This document shows positions 59,811-64,000 of a DNA stretch of 64,000 nt, in pieces. The notes beneath the pieces were generated by a model that ran no database searches, was not told the origin of the DNA, and saw nothing but the letters and a program-made list of their open reading frames with translations. The stretch spans positions 73,135 through 137,134 of the forward strand of contig CAJOIT010000003.1 of assembly GCA_905234755.1 (NCBI GenBank). Direction: 5' to 3'. The translations under genes were made by a program, and so were the position numbers. The stretch is from an uncultured Bacteroidales bacterium (lineage in GTDB: Bacteria > Bacteroidota > Bacteroidia > Bacteroidales > ML635J-15). Numbering within the stretch: the stretch's first letter is position 1; the number at the start of each line of letters is the position of its first letter.

Positions 59811-60761
59811 ATGGCATTCTTCGGTTTGTTCGGAAAAGAAAAGAAAGAAAAACTTGACAGCGGTTTGGAAAAGACCCGTACTGGCTTGTTCTCAAAGATT
59901 AGTCGTCTTATTTTCAGCAAGTCGAAAGTTGACGAAGATGTGCTTGACGAGCTTGAGGAAATCCTCATTACTTCCGATGTCGGTGTTGATACTACCGTAA
60001 AGATTATCGAAAAGATACAGGAAAGAGTTAAGACCGAAAAGTATGTCGGAACCGATGAACTGAACGAACTTCTGCGTTCTACAATAGCTTCGTTGCTCGA
60101 GGATGGTCCCGACATGAAGAATCCCGATTTCACAACGCCAGATGGTTCTCCTTATGTAATTATGGTAGTCGGTGTGAATGGCGTTGGAAAGACGACGACA
60201 ATCGGAAAACTAGCAAACAATTTCAAGAAGGCGGGCAAGACGGTTTATATCGGTGCTGCCGATACTTTCCGTGCCGCTGCAATTGACCAGCTTCAGGTGT
60301 GGGCCGATAGGGTAGGTGTACACATGATTCGTCAGGATATGGGATCAGACCCTGCATCGGTGGCATACGACACTTTGGCATCGGCAAAGAAGTCGGGTGC
60401 GGATGTGGTGCTGATTGACACCGCTGGTCGTTTGCATAACAAGATAAACCTCATGAACGAATTGTCGAAGATTAAGCGCGTGATGCAGAAACTTGTTCCA
60501 GAGGCCCCGCACGAAATTCTTCTTGTGCTCGATGGTTCAACAGGACAGAACGCCTACGAGCAGGCAAAGCAGTTCATGAAGGCCACCGAAATAAACTCGA
60601 TGGCAGTTACAAAGTTGGACGGAACGGCAAAGGGCGGTGTTGTCATCGGCATTTCCGACCAGTTCAAGATTCCAATTAAGTATATAGGTGTGGGCGAGGG
60701 CATCGATGACCTTCAGATGTTCGACAAACGGGAGTTTGTTGATTCGTTGTTCAAGAAATAG
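59811..60761 (+). CDS. ftsY: Signal recognition particle receptor FtsY
   Basis: A 316-residue SRP GTPase. The N domain is about residues 1-100. G1 is GVNGVGKTTTIGKLA, then DTFRAAAIDQL, DTAGRLHNKINLM, TKLDGTAKGG and the closing GVGEGIDDLQMFD. It docks ribosome-SRP complexes to the membrane. No extended acidic A domain is present. ATG at 59811 is chosen; the upstream extension crosses the terminator. Confidence 0.97.
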   Translation: MAFFGLFGKEKKEKLDSGLEKTRTGLFSKISRLIFSKSKVDEDVLDELEEILITSDVGVDTTVKIIEKIQERVKTEKYVGTDELNELLRSTIASLLEDGPDMKNPDFTTPDGSPYVIMVVGVNGVGKTTTIGKLANNFKKAGKTVYIGAADTFRAAAIDQLQVWADRVGVHMIRQDMGSDPASVAYDTLASAKKSGADVVLIDTAGRLHNKINLMNELSKIKRVMQKLVPEAPHEILLVLDGSTGQNAYEQAKQFMKATEINSMAVTKLDGTAKGGVVIGISDQFKIPIKYIGVGEGIDDLQMFDKREFVDSLFKK

Positions 60762-60767
60762 CTTGGC

Positions 60768-61580
60768 ATGAGGTCGCTAACCGTTACATTGTGCATTATT
60801 CTTATTTCATTTTTCTGTTGTGGTCAGGTATGGATTCCTGTCACTGCATCAGATGCTGTTTCGTGCGAAAAATATTCCCGAAACATAAAGGAAAATGCTC
60901 TACATTCATCGGTAACATGGAAAGTGACAGTGAAGGATAATGTTATTTCGCGCACTAAGGTGCTTTTTTCGGAAACATTCTATAATTCAAACGGTCAGCC
61001 GTCCAAGATTATATATTTTAACGGAGCTAATCGCCCAAGTTCGTTTACCATTGTGAAATATAATTCGCACAATCTTCCATTCGAGGAGGTGAATTTTACT
61101 GCCGATTCGGTAATGATAGGCGGAACATTGTATGAATACAACGATAAAAATCTGTTAGTAAGCCAAATTTCGTATTTAGGTTCGGCTGTGACAAATCATT
61201 ACCGCATTGAACATACTGCCGACAGCATTGTCGTTTCGGAAGTCGATTCGCTTGGCAAAGTTATCAGCAGTGGTTCTATTTCGACAATTGCGTCCGACCA
61301 GAAGGAATTGGTTTTCAGAAGGGTGCAGAAGCATGAAAAAGTTACTGGCGATTATGATATTTTGTCGGAAATCACTCGTAAGCATATAGTAGGGGTGGCA
61401 GAGAAAAAGGTTTTCATCTACGAAAACGACAAGGTTGTGAAAACGTCAGTTTTCGACAGCGACGGCGAGGAGATTTCAAGTGCCTCGCTTGAGTATGATA
61501 GGTCGGGTAATATAAGTCGTATTATCGAGCGGCGCGAGAGGGACGGTGCCACCAATGTTTATATGATTAATTATAGGTAA
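60768..61580 (+). CDS. Exported protein with YD-like repeats, unknown
   Basis: A 270-residue protein. A hydrophobic N-terminus (MRSLTVTLCIILISFFCCGQ) acts as a signal peptide; it may be a lipoprotein through the FFCCG cysteines. The body is a series of short beta units with Asn/Asp-Gly and Tyr-Asn/Asp patterns (FYNSNGQPSKIIYF, LYEYNDKNLLVSQISY, SLEYDRSGNISRI), similar to YD/RHS-type repeats. It starts six bases after ftsY and is likely co-transcribed. In many Bacteroidota rimO occupies this place; here it is absent. Confidence 0.72.
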   Translation: MRSLTVTLCIILISFFCCGQVWIPVTASDAVSCEKYSRNIKENALHSSVTWKVTVKDNVISRTKVLFSETFYNSNGQPSKIIYFNGANRPSSFTIVKYNSHNLPFEEVNFTADSVMIGGTLYEYNDKNLLVSQISYLGSAVTNHYRIEHTADSIVVSEVDSLGKVISSGSISTIASDQKELVFRRVQKHEKVTGDYDILSEITRKHIVGVAEKKVFIYENDKVVKTSVFDSDGEEISSASLEYDRSGNISRIIERRERDGATNVYMINYR

Positions 61581-61582
61581 AC

Positions 61583-61613
61583 GAAAAAAGCCGTAGCATT
61601 GCCACGGCTTTTT
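61583..61613. terminator. Bidirectional terminator
   Basis: AAGCCGT (61587-61593) pairs with ACGGCTT (61603-61609), flanked by A residues and T residues. It separates the convergent 60768-61580 gene and fba. Confidence 0.9.
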
Positions 61614-61630
61614 TGTTTGTGCGAATTCTA

Positions 61631-62632
61631 TTATTCAGCCTTTCCTGCGCTGCCAAGAACGTTGATGATCTTGTGCATGTAGAGTTTCTTCATGCTGTCG
61701 CGAGCTGGACCTAAGTACTTTCTTGGGTCGAATTCGGCTGGTTTTTCAGCGAATACCTTGCGGATAGCAGCTGTCATTGCAAGGCGGCTGTCGGAATCGA
61801 TGTTGATTTTGCAAACTGCCGACTTAGCTGCTTCGCGAAGCTGTTCTTCTGGAATACCAACTGCAGCCTTCAAAGCACCGCCGTACTTGTTGATTGTGTC
61901 AACTTCTTCCTGTGGAACCGATGATGAACCGTGCAATACGATTGGGAATCCAGGAAGCTTCTTTTCAATTTCGTGAAGTACATCGAATGCCAGTGGAGGA
62001 GGAACAAGACGACCTGTTGCAGGGTCAACCTTGCACTGTTCCGGTTTGAACTTGTATGCTCCGTGCGATGTGCCTATTGAGATTGCCAACGAGTCGCATC
62101 CGCTGCGGGTTGCAAATTCGATAACTTCTTCTGGCTTTGTGTAGTGAGATTCTTCTGCCGAAACTTCGTCTTCTACGCCAGCCAAAACACCAAGTTCTGC
62201 TTCTACAGTAACATCGTACTTGTGAGCATATTCAACAACTTGCTTTGTGAGCTTGATGTTTTCCTCGAAAGGAAGCGACGAAGCATCAATCATAACTGAT
62301 GAGAAGCCCATGTCAACGCAGCTTTTGCACAGTTCGAATGTGTCGCCGTGGTCGAGGTGGAGGCAAATCTGCGGGTGTTCCCAGCCGAGTTCCTTAGCAT
62401 ACTGAACAGCGCCTTCAGCCATGTATCTCAAGATAGTCTGGTTGGCGTACTTGCGTGCTCCGCTCGAAACCTGAAGGATAACTGGTGATTTTGTTTCTGC
62501 GCAAGCCTGAATGATAGCCTGCATCTGTTCCATGTTGTTAAAGTTGAATGCGGGGATTGCATATCCGCCGGCAACTGCCTTCTTGAACATCTCAACGGTG
62601 TTGACAAGACCTAAATCCTTGTAATTTACCAT
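61631..62632 (-). CDS. fba: Class II fructose-bisphosphate aldolase
   Basis: A 333-residue zinc-dependent aldolase of glycolysis and gluconeogenesis. Zinc ligands and active-site segments are visible: HLDHGDTFELC, FSSVMIDASSLPFEEN, AELGVLAGVEDEVSAEES, GTSHGAYKF and IVLHGSSSVP. The ATG at 62632 follows an upstream TATCTTTG box (62693-62686) and matches the family N-terminus; a longer in-frame start at 62686 would cross it. Confidence 0.96.
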   Translation of the reverse strand: MVNYKDLGLVNTVEMFKKAVAGGYAIPAFNFNNMEQMQAIIQACAETKSPVILQVSSGARKYANQTILRYMAEGAVQYAKELGWEHPQICLHLDHGDTFELCKSCVDMGFSSVMIDASSLPFEENIKLTKQVVEYAHKYDVTVEAELGVLAGVEDEVSAEESHYTKPEEVIEFATRSGCDSLAISIGTSHGAYKFKPEQCKVDPATGRLVPPPLAFDVLHEIEKKLPGFPIVLHGSSSVPQEEVDTINKYGGALKAAVGIPEEQLREAAKSAVCKINIDSDSRLAMTAAIRKVFAEKPAEFDPRKYLGPARDSMKKLYMHKIINVLGSAGKAE

Positions 62633-62843
62633 AATGAAAATTTTATTGTTTTTTAATCGTTTATATTTTGCATTTAAAATTTCCACAAAGATAAGAATAT
62701 TTGTAATACGAAAATCCTAAATAAAAATGTTAGTTAGCAGAAAAATATTGAGGTGTAAGAAAAAAACTAAAATAAATCCCAAATCGTAAATCCCAAATCG
62801 CAAATTAGTTTTACCTTTGCGCCGTTTTTTCTATATTTATCAA

Positions 62844-63797
62844 ATGATACAAACAGACATATTGTTGTCGCAAGCCGACACCACAATTTCCGATACAGTA
62901 AAGGAAGTGGGCGAAAAAATGGTTTCGATTGATCCCAAAAGTCCACAAGAGATTGTGAGCCAAAGTATTTCGTGGTTTGATTCTGCTATAAACTGGCTAA
63001 CTACCAGTGGCTTGTCGTTCTGTGTATCGCTTATGGGAGCCTTGGCTTTCCTCTTCATAGGATTCTGGGTCTCTAAGTTGATTGTTAAGGCATTGCGGAA
63101 AATGATGGCTCGCAAGAATGCCGATCCTGGACTTATTTCTTTTGTATCAAGTCTCGCAAACATTGCCCTTAAGATAATGATTATCATCAGCGTTATGGGC
63201 ATGGTCGGAATCCAGATGACCTCGTTCATCGCTGTTTTGGGCGCCGCAGGTATTGCAATAGGTATGGCATTGCAGGGAACACTCTCGAACTTTGCCAGCG
63301 GTGTCATGATATTGATATTCAAGCCGTACAAGGTTGATGACTATGTCGAAGCTCAAGGAGTTTCGGGGTTTGTTAAGGAGATTCAGATATTCAATACGAT
63401 AATTACTACTGTTGACAACAAGACCACAATAGTGCCTAACAGTGTGCTGGCTACAAACACGCTTACAAATTACTCTAAACAGCCTACGCGCAGGGTTGAT
63501 TGGGAAGTGGGCGTATCGTATGGAACAGATTTCAATGTGGCGAAAGATGTTATTATGCGTATTCTCGATGCCGATGAACGGGTATTGAAAGATCCAGCCG
63601 TTTTCGTGTCGATTACCGGACTTGGAGATTCGTCGGTCAACATTGTGGTAAGGGCATGGGTGAATTCTCCCGACTATTGGGGCGTATTCTTTGATTTTTA
63701 CAATAAGGTATATTCAACATTCAATGAGGAAGGAATCGAGTTCCCGTTCCCGCAGGTGGATGTTCATTTGAAAGGAAATAACGAAATAAATAAATAA
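62844..63797 (+). CDS. Mechanosensitive ion channel, MscS family
   Basis: A 317-residue MscS-type channel that releases solutes on hypo-osmotic shock. Three membrane helices lie at about residues 55-80, 95-115 and 120-145, the last with the pore pattern [20 protein letters not shown]. The beta domain follows ([35 protein letters not shown]). A -7 box TACCTTTG is at 62812-62819. Start at 62844, [10 protein letters not shown]. Just upstream, AAATCCCAAATCG occurs twice (62775 and 62790 region). Confidence 0.94.
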   Translation: MIQTDILLSQADTTISDTVKEVGEKMVSIDPKSPQEIVSQSISWFDSAINWLTTSGLSFCVSLMGALAFLFIGFWVSKLIVKALRKMMARKNADPGLISFVSSLANIALKIMIIISVMGMVGIQMTSFIAVLGAAGIAIGMALQGTLSNFASGVMILIFKPYKVDDYVEAQGVSGFVKEIQIFNTIITTVDNKTTIVPNSVLATNTLTNYSKQPTRRVDWEVGVSYGTDFNVAKDVIMRILDADERVLKDPAVFVSITGLGDSSVNIVVRAWVNSPDYWGVFFDFYNKVYSTFNEEGIEFPFPQVDVHLKGNNEINK

Positions 63798-63799
63798 TT

Positions 63800-64000
63800 A
63801 TGAAAAAGTTTTTAATTGTATTATTGTCAGTATTGTTGAGCGGAACAATAGTGTTCGCACAGGAAGCAGCCGATTCATCGGCTAAGAAAAAAAATGAGAA
63901 CTGGAAACTTGGTGGTACGGCAGCGTTGAATTTTTCGCAGGTTTCGTTCAAGAATTGGTCTGGTGGTGGTGACCCGTCTATATCGGGTAATGTATTTTTC
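63800..64000 (+). CDS. DUF3078 family outer-membrane protein, 5' part
   Basis: The first 67 codons of a gene that runs off the window. Signal peptide residues 1-21 (MKKFLIVLLSVLLSGTIVFA, then Q), a short charged linker (about 22-33, SSAKKKNEN), then WKLGGTAALNFSQVSFKNW and GGGDPSISGNVF, the conserved start of DUF3078. It is probably a beta-barrel outer-membrane protein. It starts two bases after the mscS stop. Confidence 0.85.
   Translation, partial: MKKFLIVLLSVLLSGTIVFAQEAADSSAKKKNENWKLGGTAALNFSQVSFKNWSGGGDPSISGNVFF

Overview
The window is a chromosomal segment of a Bacteroidota bacterium, most likely an uncultivated Bacteroidales. The evidence is: type IX secretion (T9SS) C-terminal sorting domains on several secreted proteins, promoters of the TTTG-N19-TAnnTTTG type, the order rpmB-rpmG-DUF4295-ftsY, the DUF4296, DUF5686, DUF2851 and DUF3078 families, a menaquinone pathway (menG-menA), and Fibrobacter-major-paralogue-type surface proteins. 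Most of it is ordinary chromosome. I see no tRNA, rRNA, prophage, integrase, reverse transcriptase or CRISPR array.

Layout. 1-4.8 kb: end of a GH57 amylase, a four-helix-bundle protein behind a 9-bp phased repeat, the DUF58-menG-menA operon, a lipase and a tiny YqaE membrane protein. 4.8-13.4 kb: a large secreted amidase, a frameshifted rhuM, a flavodoxin-like reductase, rmuC, and a TPM-domain/zinc-ribbon pair. 13.4-17.2 kb: two secreted proteins, palindrome clusters and a REP-associated (RAYT) transposase. 17.2-29.8 kb: alaS and a divergent M23 peptidase, a methyltransferase, an HTH regulator, lipoproteins, an ABCG-like transporter overlapping a Kef-type antiporter, and folD. 29.8-37 kb: two paralogous surface proteins with a displaced sorting domain around a DUF5686 outer-membrane protein. 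37-42.5 kb: manC-glycosyltransferase, a repeat-bracketed ATPase and a leucine-rich-repeat secreted protein. 42.6-50 kb: mlaE-mlaF-DUF4296 operon, ybaK, a CtpA-like protease, a second repeat-bracketed ATPase and a von Willebrand A protein. 50-64 kb: a candidate structured RNA before an HTH gene, a glycosyltransferase, rocD with a C69 dipeptidase, DUF2851, a secreted trypsin-like protease, the rpmB-ftsY cluster, fba, mscS and the start of a DUF3078 protein.

What stands out. (1) Two AAA/STAND-type ATPase genes (39655-40821 and 47167-48234) are each bracketed by locus-specific short repeats. The upstream copy overlaps the gene's own near-consensus promoter and a second copy lies downstream. (2) A candidate ncRNA at about 50386-50603 on the minus strand has nested helices, a GNRA-capped hairpin, a near-consensus promoter and a competing terminator hairpin. 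(3) Several palindromic repeat families are scattered between genes, and three have in-frame copies inside protein-coding genes (RAYT, ABC transporter, LRR protein). (4) The two Fibrobacter-domain proteins carry a T9SS-sorting-like domain near the N-terminus instead of at the C-terminus.
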